Shown in pieces: positions 1 through 5,245 of a stretch of 5,245 nucleotides of DNA. This stretch comes from Planctomycetota bacterium. Its GTDB lineage: Bacteria; Planctomycetota; Phycisphaerae; SM23-33. Made by a program: the position numbers and the translations under genes. The stretch covers positions 1-5,245 of the forward strand of contig JAGHBS010000200.1 of NCBI GenBank assembly GCA_021160865.1. Reading direction: 5' to 3'. Numbering within the stretch: the first letter of the stretch is position 1; every line of letters starts with the position of its first letter. The notes below the pieces were generated by a model. That model was given only the letters and a program-made list of their open reading frames with translations, did no database searches and was not told the origin of the DNA.

Positions 1-126
1 CATCACCAGCGTGCGGTTATCCTTGCCAGTAATCATTCTCACGGTGCCATAGTTGAATTTGGTGCTGACGAACCGCTCAATAGTGAAACCATAAAGGATT
101 GCATTCGTAGTATTATATCGCTATAA
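1..126 (+). CDS. 3' end of an unrecognised protein (partial, cut by window start)
   Basis: Frame 1 is open from the first base to a TAA at 124-126 and encodes the last 41 residues of a protein, ending in DCIRSIISL. The visible part begins HHQRAVILASNHSHG and continues with IVEFGADEPL. It looks like a normal globular C-terminus: a beta-strand-like stretch (RAVILAS), a histidine-bearing turn, a second strand (AIVEFG) and a final amphipathic helix. I do not recognise the family and assign no function. The open frame itself is short, so coding status rests on its protein-like composition and on its ending 58 nt before the next gene on the same strand. It could be the upstream member of the same transcription unit as the URO-D-family gene. 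No hairpin terminator is visible between them. Confidence 0.6.
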   Translation, partial: HHQRAVILASNHSHGAIVEFGADEPLNSETIKDCIRSIISL

Positions 127-172
127 GAGAAATTCCTTGTCTGAATTCGATAAGTCTTGTTCTTTTATCTTT

Positions 173-177
173 CGGAG
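173..177 (+). promoter_or_regulatory. Ribosome binding site for the URO-D-family gene
   Basis: CGGAG lies 7 nt before the ATG at 185. This is a good Shine-Dalgarno match at normal spacing and it fixes the start of the gene. Confidence 0.7.
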
Positions 178-184
178 TTGAGCA

Positions 185-1318
185 ATGACACCCAAAGAAA
201 GATTATTAAAGGTATTGTCTGGTGAAATACCCGACTGCGTACCGGTGGCGCCGGACATTTCCAACATGATACCTGCCCGGCTAACGGGCAAGCCATTCTG
301 GGACCTTTACCTCTACAATGACCCACCAATCTGGGAGGCGTACATAGCAGCTGCGAAGTACTTCGATATAGATTCGTTGATGGACGCTTATTTCCCGCTT
401 GAGTTCCCCGAAGATCACGAAAACGAACCGGAATGGGAAACCTTCATTGTCTATCGTGATGAAAACCGAATAATAACGCAAGATTCGTACGTCGAGAACG
501 GAAAGCGGATATGGAAACCAACGGTAAATGTGTATTATCGGGCAGACCCCCCAACCTTGGACCTAAAACCTGAGAAAATTGGCCTTCCCCCCATCCCTGA
601 AAAATGGGAACCGTTGGAGGGCGTCAAGGAGGTAGATACCGGTCCGGAAGGGCTCAAACGCGTCAAAGAATTAATGGGTGATCAAGGCCTGGTCGGTGTA
701 AGAGTAGCCAATAGCCTGGTCTTTAGAAACGAGGAAGACATCTTCTACTATTACGACCACCCGGATAAACACGAACAATGGGCGCAGGAACTAATCGAAA
801 AGGTCGAGAGGCGATTTCAGCAAATTATGTCTATGGATGTAAAGCCTGACTTTCTTTGTGTGGGCGATTCGGGAACGCTGGTATTCCAGACCCTCGAGAT
901 ATTTCGTCAGCTCACCTTCCCATCGGTCAAGCGCGCGATAGAGTTAGCCACCGCTGCTGGCATCCCAACTCATATGCACTCTTGCGGCCCTGAAAAGGCA
1001 CTGGTCAAAATCATGGCAGAGGAAACCGACCTGACCGTAATTGATCCCCTGGAGGTTCCACCGATGGGAGATTGCGACCTGGCTGAACTAAAGCGCCTTT
1101 ACGGTGATAAAATCGTCCTGAAGGGCAACCTTCACACTACAAAGATAATGCTCCATGGCTCGGTTGAGGACGTTATCGCTGCCAGCAAGAAGGCAATTGA
1201 CGATGCAGCTGAGGGTGGGAAGTTCATCCTCTCTACCGGTGATCAATGTGGCAGAGACACGCCCGATGAGAACATCCGAGCAATGGTAGAAACCGCTCGA
1301 ACGTATGGCAGGTACTGA
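185..1318 (+). CDS. Uroporphyrinogen decarboxylase (URO-D) family protein, probable corrinoid-type methyltransferase rather than HemE
   Basis: This 377-residue cytosolic protein has the URO-D/MtaA TIM-barrel pattern: an N-terminal MTPKERLLKVLSGE helix followed by a D-x-V-P turn (residues 17-20), GDSG at 227-230, H-S-C-G at 265-268, and a C-terminal GDQCGRDTP followed by ENIRAMVE and a final YGRY. His265, Cys267 and Cys355 reproduce the His-x-Cys...Cys zinc site of methylcobamide:CoM-type methyltransferases (MtaA/MtbA group). The N-terminal arginine-rich W-x-MRQAGR signature of true HemE, which binds the tetrapyrrole carboxylates, is absent, so heme synthesis is unlikely. Such proteins usually move methyl groups between a corrinoid protein and a thiol or similar acceptor; the substrate here is unknown. 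No corrinoid protein gene lies in the window. The start is set by the CGGAG site 7 nt upstream. Family is secure; the methyltransferase role is inferred from the zinc residues. Confidence 0.9.
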   Translation: MTPKERLLKVLSGEIPDCVPVAPDISNMIPARLTGKPFWDLYLYNDPPIWEAYIAAAKYFDIDSLMDAYFPLEFPEDHENEPEWETFIVYRDENRIITQDSYVENGKRIWKPTVNVYYRADPPTLDLKPEKIGLPPIPEKWEPLEGVKEVDTGPEGLKRVKELMGDQGLVGVRVANSLVFRNEEDIFYYYDHPDKHEQWAQELIEKVERRFQQIMSMDVKPDFLCVGDSGTLVFQTLEIFRQLTFPSVKRAIELATAAGIPTHMHSCGPEKALVKIMAEETDLTVIDPLEVPPMGDCDLAELKRLYGDKIVLKGNLHTTKIMLHGSVEDVIAASKKAIDDAAEGGKFILSTGDQCGRDTPDENIRAMVETARTYGRY

Positions 1319-1331
1319 AACCATCATCGCT

Positions 1332-1352
1332 AATATAAATGCAATATAAATG
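1332..1352 (+). repeat. Short tandem repeat, two perfect 10-bp copies
   Basis: AATATAAATG occurs at 1332-1341 and again at 1343-1352, separated by one base, starting 14 nt after the stop codon of the URO-D-family gene. It could be a binding site for a regulator or simple AT-rich slippage; nothing in the sequence decides. The rest of the spacer up to 1481 holds only the promoter candidate described separately. Confidence 0.5.
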
Positions 1353-1381
1353 GAGGATAATTCTGCTGCAACCGTCGAGCC

Positions 1382-1410
1382 TTGTTTTGCGATAGGGTAG
1401 ATTTTATTAT
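1382..1410 (+). promoter_or_regulatory. Possible sigma70-type promoter ahead of the hydrolase-aconitase-LOG cluster
   Basis: TTGTTT at 1382-1387 and TATTAT at 1405-1410 are separated by 17 nt, a fair match to -35/-10 elements in the only sizeable spacer upstream of the hydrolase gene. An overlapping alternative is TTGCGA at 1387-1392 with TTATAT at 1410-1415, also 17 nt apart. The region is AT-rich, so chance matches are easy, and sigma-factor preferences of the host are unknown. Confidence 0.3.
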
Positions 1411-1481
1411 TATATGATGATTTTTATCTTCACTGCTTTTAGGGAAGAAAACTCTTCTACGAGTTGTACATACGGACAATT

Positions 1482-2384
1482 ATGAACACGAAAACTACCT
1501 TTTTACGAGTGATAATGTTCATATCATCAGTTGCAGTTATCATGACTGTTATGGGCTGTCCAGTCCCCCAGCCACAGAATACTCCTGTTCAACCCAAATT
1601 GATTACCGAGCCGATTACAGGCGGAGTGTATTACCTCTATGTTCCAACTACTTATCAGAAGAATAAGCCTGCACCGGTAATCATTTCCTGTCACGGTACC
1701 GACCCGTTCGATGTAGCTGCCTATCAGGTAGGCGAGTGGAAATGGCTGGCTGAACAGTATGGCTGTATACTTATTTGCCCGAAACTCACCAGTACGGATG
1801 GGATATTCGGGGCAGGTGATATTCATCAATTACTTCGCGATGAACGATTGATTATGACCATTCTGGGGCAATTGCATTACGTTTATAATATCGATCGGCG
1901 AAATATCATGATGACAGGGTTTTCGGGCGGGGGGTTCCCGGTCTATTTCGTTGGATTACGGCATCCGGATGTCTTCTCGGTAGTGGTGGCGAGGAATTGC
2001 AACTTCAACCGCCACGCGGTCGATGGCTGGTATCCACCAGCAGCATTGAAAACTCCTATAATGGTCTATTACGGGCAGAATGATCCTCCTGCGATAAAGG
2101 TACAATCGGAAGCGGCTATCTCATACCTCAAATCAGTAGGATTTATTGTCGAGACAGACGTGCTACCCGGAAGCGGTCATGAACGTCATCCGGAAGTGGC
2201 GATGCAATTCTGGCTGAGGCATTGGCACGGCACGCCGCCGAAGCCAAAATCGCCCAATACCATTGAGCAATATATCTCAAAAGTGGGTAATTATATCGAT
2301 TTCGAGGTAACCTCCGATGCAGGGAACCGTAACAGAAAAAATCCTCAAGCAACATCTAATTTCAGGTCAAATCGCGGAGGGTGA
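1482..2384 (+). CDS. Lipoprotein alpha/beta-hydrolase (esterase / PHB-depolymerase-like)
   Basis: From the ATG at 1482 this is a 300-residue exported serine hydrolase. Residues 1-25 form a lipoprotein-type signal: Lys4 and Arg9, then a hydrophobic core, then V-M-G-Cys26 as lipobox (Met at -2 is slightly off consensus). A proline-rich linker leads to an alpha/beta-hydrolase fold. His71-Gly72 lies in the usual oxyanion-loop position, Ser148 in GFSGGG is the nucleophile elbow, Asp201 in GQND the acid, and His233 in GSGHE the base. The order and spacing suit the esterase/poly(3-hydroxybutyrate) depolymerase-like group; the natural substrate cannot be told. It should be anchored on the outer side of the cytoplasmic membrane. 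A TTG at 1464 in the same frame could add six residues; I prefer the ATG because it gives the more typical signal peptide, although neither start has a clear Shine-Dalgarno. The last 68 nt overlap the aconitase gene out of frame, and the final ~22 residues (rich in Asn, Arg and Ser) look unlike a folded domain. Confidence 0.85.
   Translation: MNTKTTFLRVIMFISSVAVIMTVMGCPVPQPQNTPVQPKLITEPITGGVYYLYVPTTYQKNKPAPVIISCHGTDPFDVAAYQVGEWKWLAEQYGCILICPKLTSTDGIFGAGDIHQLLRDERLIMTILGQLHYVYNIDRRNIMMTGFSGGGFPVYFVGLRHPDVFSVVVARNCNFNRHAVDGWYPPAALKTPIMVYYGQNDPPAIKVQSEAAISYLKSVGFIVETDVLPGSGHERHPEVAMQFWLRHWHGTPPKPKSPNTIEQYISKVGNYIDFEVTSDAGNRNRKNPQATSNFRSNRGG
2304..2308 (+). promoter_or_regulatory. Ribosome binding site for aconitase, inside the hydrolase coding region
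   Basis: GAGGT lies 8 nt before the ATG at 2317. It is the strongest Shine-Dalgarno in the window, and together with the conserved aconitase N-terminus it fixes that start, even though it falls within the hydrolase reading frame. Confidence 0.75.
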
Positions 2385-4407
2385 GGAAATTGGAATTTCT
2401 ATCGACCAGACACTCACGCAGGATGCCACCGGTACAACTGCGTTTTTGCTGTTTGAGGCGATGGGAATAAAGCGGGTAAAGACCGAAGTATCCGTCAGCT
2501 ATGTCGATCATAATTTAGCCCAGTTCGGACCTGAAAATCACAACGATCACAGGTATTTGCAATCGATAGCCCACAAGGTCGGGGCATATCACAGTCGGCC
2601 CGGCAATGGTATTTGCCATCAGGTACATCTGGAGCGATTTGCTGCTCCGGGAAAGACGCTTCTGGGTAGCGATTCCCACACGCCCACCGCTGGTGGCATC
2701 GGCTCACTCGCTATCGGAGCAGGCGGGCTTGATGTGGCTGCCGCTATGGGAGGCGCACCTTTTTACTTACCCTGCCCGAAGGTACTTCAAGTCGAACTTA
2801 CCGGCTCGCTAAATGATTGGGTCGCACCGAAGGACATTATCTTAAAAATCCTCAGTATCCTCACTACGCGAGGAAATGTTGGAACGATTATCGAATACAC
2901 AGGCGACGGGATAACGACGCTGTCAATCCCTGCAAGGGCAACCTGCACGAACATGGGCGCAGAACTCGGCGTGACGACGAGCATCTTCCCCTCGGACGAA
3001 ATCACACAAAAATTCCTCCAACTCCAGGGCAGAGCAAACCAATTCATCCCCCTATCAGCCCAGCCCGATGCCCGATATGACCGGATAACCAAATACCTAC
3101 ACGTCCAGCACGAATCAGCCGTAATCGAAAATATCCGCAGGTATTGTCCTGATGCGGAAATATCTCCCCCCGATGATAATCAAATGGTGCAGGTGAGTTT
3201 CAGTAAGATTCGTATTGATTTATCGTCGCTCGTTCCGCTTGCTGCTGCTCCATCGTCGCCGGACAACATCGTTGCGGTAGAAGACCTTACTGGTACAAAG
3301 GTTCAGCAGGTAATAATCGGCTCATGTACCAATTCAAGTTTTCACGATTTGATGGTCTGTGCATCAATCTTGAAAGGCAGAAAAGTACATCAGCAGGTTG
3401 AATTGGGCATTGCTCCCGGGAGTAAGACTGTCTTAACCATGCTTATCGAGAATGGTGCCTTAACCGATATGGTCCGTGCTGGTGCTCGGATATTAGAATG
3501 TGCCTGCGGTCCTTGCATTGGTCAGGGGTTTTCACCCTGCAGCGGCTGTGTGTCTTTACGAACATTCAATCGCAATTTTTCTGGTCGCAGCGGCACGCCC
3601 AATGATAAGGTCTATTTAGTCTCGCCTGAAGTTGCCGTCGCTGCTGCCATTACCGGTGAAATAACCGATCCGCGTACCCTTGGTATCGAGTATCCGCATA
3701 TAGAAGAACCTGAAAGTATCACCATCGACGACGGGATGATTATTCCGCCCGCACCAGCAGATAAGGCAGATGAGATCGAGATAATTCGTCCTGCGACAAT
3801 CGTCAAGCCCCCTGCTGGTGAAGTCCCGCCCGATACAATCGCCGGCGCGGTACTAATAAAACTCGGCGATAATATTACCACAGATCACATCATGCCGGCA
3901 GGGGCATTATTGAAGTTGCGATCGAATATCCCCGAATATGCAAAGCACGTTTTCGCACCATTCAATAAGCCCGGCGAGCCGACCTTTGCCCAGCGGGCTT
4001 GGGAAGCGAAAAACGCCGGCTTGCACGGCATCATCGTAGCAGGCGAATCATACGGACAGGGTTCGTCCCGCGAGCATGCCGCCCTTTGCCCGATGTACCT
4101 TGGAATCAAGGCAGTCATCGCAAAGAGCATCGAGAGAATCCATCAGGCTAACCTGGTCAACTTCGCAATCTTACCTTTGATTTTCGATTCGCCCGAAGAC
4201 TACAACCGCATTGATAAATCCGACCATTTGAAAATCGAAAACGTTATTGAAGTGATAAAATCGGCTGACACGGTATCGGTCAATAATGAAACAAAAGGAT
4301 ATAGATTTACTTGTCGAGTAAATCTAACGCCCCGACAGAGGGAAATTCTCGCTGCTGGCGGATTGCTGAACCTTACCCGTCAGCGAGCAATTGAGAATAA
4401 TGATTAA
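2317..4407 (+). CDS. Aconitate hydratase, Aquifex-type (complete, 696 aa)
   Basis: Aconitase interconverts citrate and isocitrate via cis-aconitate in the cytosol using a [4Fe-4S] cluster. The N-terminus TEKILKQHLISG, followed by EEIGISIDQTLTQDATGT, is typical of the Aquifex-type branch. Visible active-site blocks are YVDHN (62-66), GSDSHTPT (Asp119, His121), NMGAELG with TSIFPSDE, the cluster ligand Cys337 in GSCTNSS, the ligands Cys397 and Cys400 in CGPC, RTFNRNFSGRSG after them, DNITTDHIMPAG (518-529), and GSSREHAA (582-589) in the C-terminal swivel domain. All catalytic residues I can check are present, so it should be active. From memory the family is usually about 640-660 residues; the excess here appears as an insert around residues 258-297. 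Cys395, Cys408 and Cys411 are additional cysteines near the cluster. The start at 2317 is supported by GAGGT 8 nt upstream and by the family N-terminus. It overlaps the hydrolase gene by 68 nt and ends 15 nt before the LOG gene. I leave the symbol blank because neither acnA nor acnB fits this branch. Confidence 0.96.
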   Translation: MQGTVTEKILKQHLISGQIAEGEEIGISIDQTLTQDATGTTAFLLFEAMGIKRVKTEVSVSYVDHNLAQFGPENHNDHRYLQSIAHKVGAYHSRPGNGICHQVHLERFAAPGKTLLGSDSHTPTAGGIGSLAIGAGGLDVAAAMGGAPFYLPCPKVLQVELTGSLNDWVAPKDIILKILSILTTRGNVGTIIEYTGDGITTLSIPARATCTNMGAELGVTTSIFPSDEITQKFLQLQGRANQFIPLSAQPDARYDRITKYLHVQHESAVIENIRRYCPDAEISPPDDNQMVQVSFSKIRIDLSSLVPLAAAPSSPDNIVAVEDLTGTKVQQVIIGSCTNSSFHDLMVCASILKGRKVHQQVELGIAPGSKTVLTMLIENGALTDMVRAGARILECACGPCIGQGFSPCSGCVSLRTFNRNFSGRSGTPNDKVYLVSPEVAVAAAITGEITDPRTLGIEYPHIEEPESITIDDGMIIPPAPADKADEIEIIRPATIVKPPAGEVPPDTIAGAVLIKLGDNITTDHIMPAGALLKLRSNIPEYAKHVFAPFNKPGEPTFAQRAWEAKNAGLHGIIVAGESYGQGSSREHAALCPMYLGIKAVIAKSIERIHQANLVNFAILPLIFDSPEDYNRIDKSDHLKIENVIEVIKSADTVSVNNETKGYRFTCRVNLTPRQREILAAGGLLNLTRQRAIENND
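4302..4326. repeat. Perfect 10-bp inverted repeat with 5-nt loop inside the aconitase gene
   Basis: TAGATTTACT (4302-4311) and AGTAAATCTA (4317-4326) are exact reverse complements around the loop TGTCG. The arms lie in codons for the YRFTCRVNLT stretch, about 80 nt before the aconitase stop. No T-run follows, so it is not an ordinary intrinsic terminator. As RNA it would form an AU-rich hairpin; as DNA it could be an operator-like dyad. It may equally be a chance of codon choice. Confidence 0.6.
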
Positions 4408-4422
4408 CTCATATTGAAAATC

Positions 4423-4956
4423 ATGAATGAATCGACAGTCATATCGGTCTTTGGAAGTGGGCAGGTTAGTCCGAGAAGCGAGGAATACCAACTGGCTCAG
4501 CGAGCTGGTGAGGTGCTGGGACAACTTGGGTATTCAGTGGCTACCGGAGGGTATGCAGGGGTAATGGAAGCAGTCTCCAGCGGTGCAAGAAAATTCAATG
4601 TGGAGGTTATCGGCGTGATTTGCCGGCTCTGGCAAACAAACCCCAACAAATACATCACACGCGTCATTGAAACCGATAATCTCACCGAGCGATTGGCTAA
4701 ACTCATCGAACTCGGAAAGGCAGGCTATATTATCTTCCCTGGTGCCACTGGTACGCTTCGAGAACTTGCCGAAGCCTGGGAACTGATGGAAAAACACATC
4801 ATCCCCGACCGACCCATAGTTTGCATAACTCAATTCTGGAAGCCTGTAATTACATTAGTTGGAAAGGTTAGACCCAGCGCTACCGAGCGCATCTGCTTTG
4901 CGGAAACTCCTGAAGACCTTGCAAAGTTTGTCCCCAACTTGCATCACAAATCCTGA
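4423..4956 (+). CDS. LOG-family (Rossmann-like) nucleotide-binding protein, possible nucleoside-monophosphate phosphoribohydrolase
   Basis: This 177-residue cytosolic protein (from the ATG at 4423) has the order of motifs seen in the LOG / 'lysine decarboxylase-like' family. These are VISVFGSG at the N-terminus (Gly11, Gly13), TGGYAGVMEAV at 41-51 for phosphate binding, the ER pair at 89-90, and PGATGTLRE at 106-114, which corresponds to the family PGGxGTxxE signature. Known LOG enzymes cut the N-glycosidic bond of nucleoside 5'-monophosphates, using an Arg and a Glu equivalent to Arg90 and Glu114; both are kept. Two departures are visible: the third signature position is Ala108 instead of Gly, and the residue after Arg90 is Leu where cytokinin-activating LOGs usually have Lys. 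Substrate is therefore open. A TTG at 4414 would add three residues. Neither start has a Shine-Dalgarno, and the ATG is 15 nt past the aconitase stop, which suggests translational coupling. Confidence 0.85.
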   Translation: MNESTVISVFGSGQVSPRSEEYQLAQRAGEVLGQLGYSVATGGYAGVMEAVSSGARKFNVEVIGVICRLWQTNPNKYITRVIETDNLTERLAKLIELGKAGYIIFPGATGTLRELAEAWELMEKHIIPDRPIVCITQFWKPVITLVGKVRPSATERICFAETPEDLAKFVPNLHHKS

Positions 4957-4979
4957 AAGAGGTACAATTATCCTGAACC

Positions 4980-4984
4980 GGGAA
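4980..4984 (+). promoter_or_regulatory. Ribosome binding site for the downstream exported protein
   Basis: GGGAA lies 5 nt before the ATG at 4990 and 8 nt before the adjacent in-frame ATG at 4993. The spacing slightly favours the second ATG; the two starts differ by one residue. Confidence 0.4.
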
Positions 4985-4989
4985 ATTCT

Positions 4990-5245
4990 ATGATGAAGAT
5001 AAACCCATCGAAAAAAGCGATTTTTGTATCGGCGATAATTTCGCTCATAACCGTTTTTGCCATCCCCAATCAATCAGCCAAAGGTGAAGCCAACACTGAT
5101 AAATCCACTCCAACCAGCAAAGTTATCCAATCGAAGCTGAAAGACATCGTTGCGATAAAGATCACCCCTGAAAGGTCGGATACTGTTCCGATTACCTTAC
5201 CCACGACTATCCACACTCCTGCCAACCTACCCCCAGCAGCACTAC
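4990..5245 (+). CDS. N-terminus of an exported protein of unknown function (partial, cut by window end)
   Basis: Frame 1 is open from ATG 4990 to the end of the window (85 complete codons). The protein starts with a typical export signal: a positive n-region (Lys3, Lys8, Lys9), a hydrophobic core of about 16 residues from Ala10 to Ile25, and a polar, small-residue stretch (NQSAKGEA) where signal peptidase could cut. What follows is rich in Thr, Pro and Lys, with a short strand-like KDIVAIKITP, and ends in a Pro/Thr-rich segment that reads like a linker before a domain outside the window. No family can be named. It begins 33 nt after the LOG gene with no visible terminator, so it may be in the same transcript. 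The coding call rests on the signal peptide, the open frame and a weak ribosome binding site. Confidence 0.7.
   Translation, partial: MMKINPSKKAIFVSAIISLITVFAIPNQSAKGEANTDKSTPTSKVIQSKLKDIVAIKITPERSDTVPITLPTTIHTPANLPPAAL

Noticed and set aside
1352..1393. GGAGG at 1352-1356 followed by a CTG-initiated short frame
   Set aside because: Only about ten codons before a TAG, with a rare start codon and no conserved peptide. The GGAGG is probably incidental in the spacer.
1444..1457. Hairpin GAAGA/TCTTC with AAAC loop upstream of the hydrolase gene
   Set aside because: A 5-bp AU-rich stem is too weak to call a terminator or riboswitch, and no T-run follows.
2817..3080. 87-residue open frame on the + strand inside the aconitase gene
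   Set aside because: It lies wholly within a well-conserved aconitase region in another frame, has no ribosome binding site, and its translation has no recognisable domain. It is a by-product of the aconitase codons.
2787..3092. 101-residue open frame on the - strand opposite aconitase
   Set aside because: It is antisense to conserved aconitase blocks, with no ribosome binding site and no protein-like motif. The scarcity of T-ending codons in the aconitase here favours long antisense open frames.
3612..3881. 89-residue - strand open frame rich in Ser, Ile, Ala and Gly
   Set aside because: The repetitive hydrophobic composition mirrors the antisense of aconitase codons. It could be mistaken for a membrane protein, but it has no start signal or family resemblance.
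4534..4833. 99-residue - strand open frame opposite the LOG gene
   Set aside because: It is fully antisense to the LOG motifs and has no independent evidence of coding.
4951..4977. TCCTGAA repeated at 4951-4957 and 4971-4977 between the LOG and final genes
   Set aside because: Seven bases with the first copy overlapping the LOG stop codon; expected by chance and without further copies.

Overview
The window is a short piece of a bacterial chromosome with moderate base composition. All six genes (four complete, two cut by the window edges) lie on the + strand. The Aquifex-type aconitase and the divergent URO-D paralogue are both common in anaerobic or deep-branching bacteria such as Planctomycetota, Chloroflexota and Desulfobacterota. 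I lean weakly towards Planctomycetota, but nothing here settles the taxon. There are no RNA genes, CRISPR arrays, insertion sequences, phage genes or recognisable defence genes.

Layout: 1-126 is the 3' end of an unrecognised gene. 185-1318 encodes a cytosolic uroporphyrinogen-decarboxylase-family protein with the His-x-Cys...Cys zinc pattern of corrinoid methyltransferases and no HemE signature. 1319-1481 is an AT-rich spacer holding a short tandem repeat and a possible promoter. 1482-2384 encodes a lipoprotein alpha/beta-hydrolase with a Ser-Asp-His triad. 2317-4407 is a complete aconitase. 4423-4956 is a LOG-family nucleotide-binding protein. 4990-5245 is the start of an exported protein of unknown function that runs off the window.

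The hydrolase, aconitase and LOG genes are tightly packed, with a 68-nt overlap and then a 15-nt gap, so they are probably co-transcribed. The export-signal gene follows only 33 nt later and may belong to the same unit. The aconitase supplies the citrate/isocitrate step of central carbon metabolism. The hydrolase works outside the cytoplasm, and no shared pathway joining these genes is evident from sequence.

No clearly new biological system is visible. The points most worth a second look are inside or beside the aconitase gene: an apparent insert of about 40 residues, with a sharp change in third-codon-position usage at the same place; extra cysteines next to the iron-sulfur ligands; a perfect 10-bp inverted repeat near its 3' end; and the long out-of-frame overlap with the hydrolase gene.
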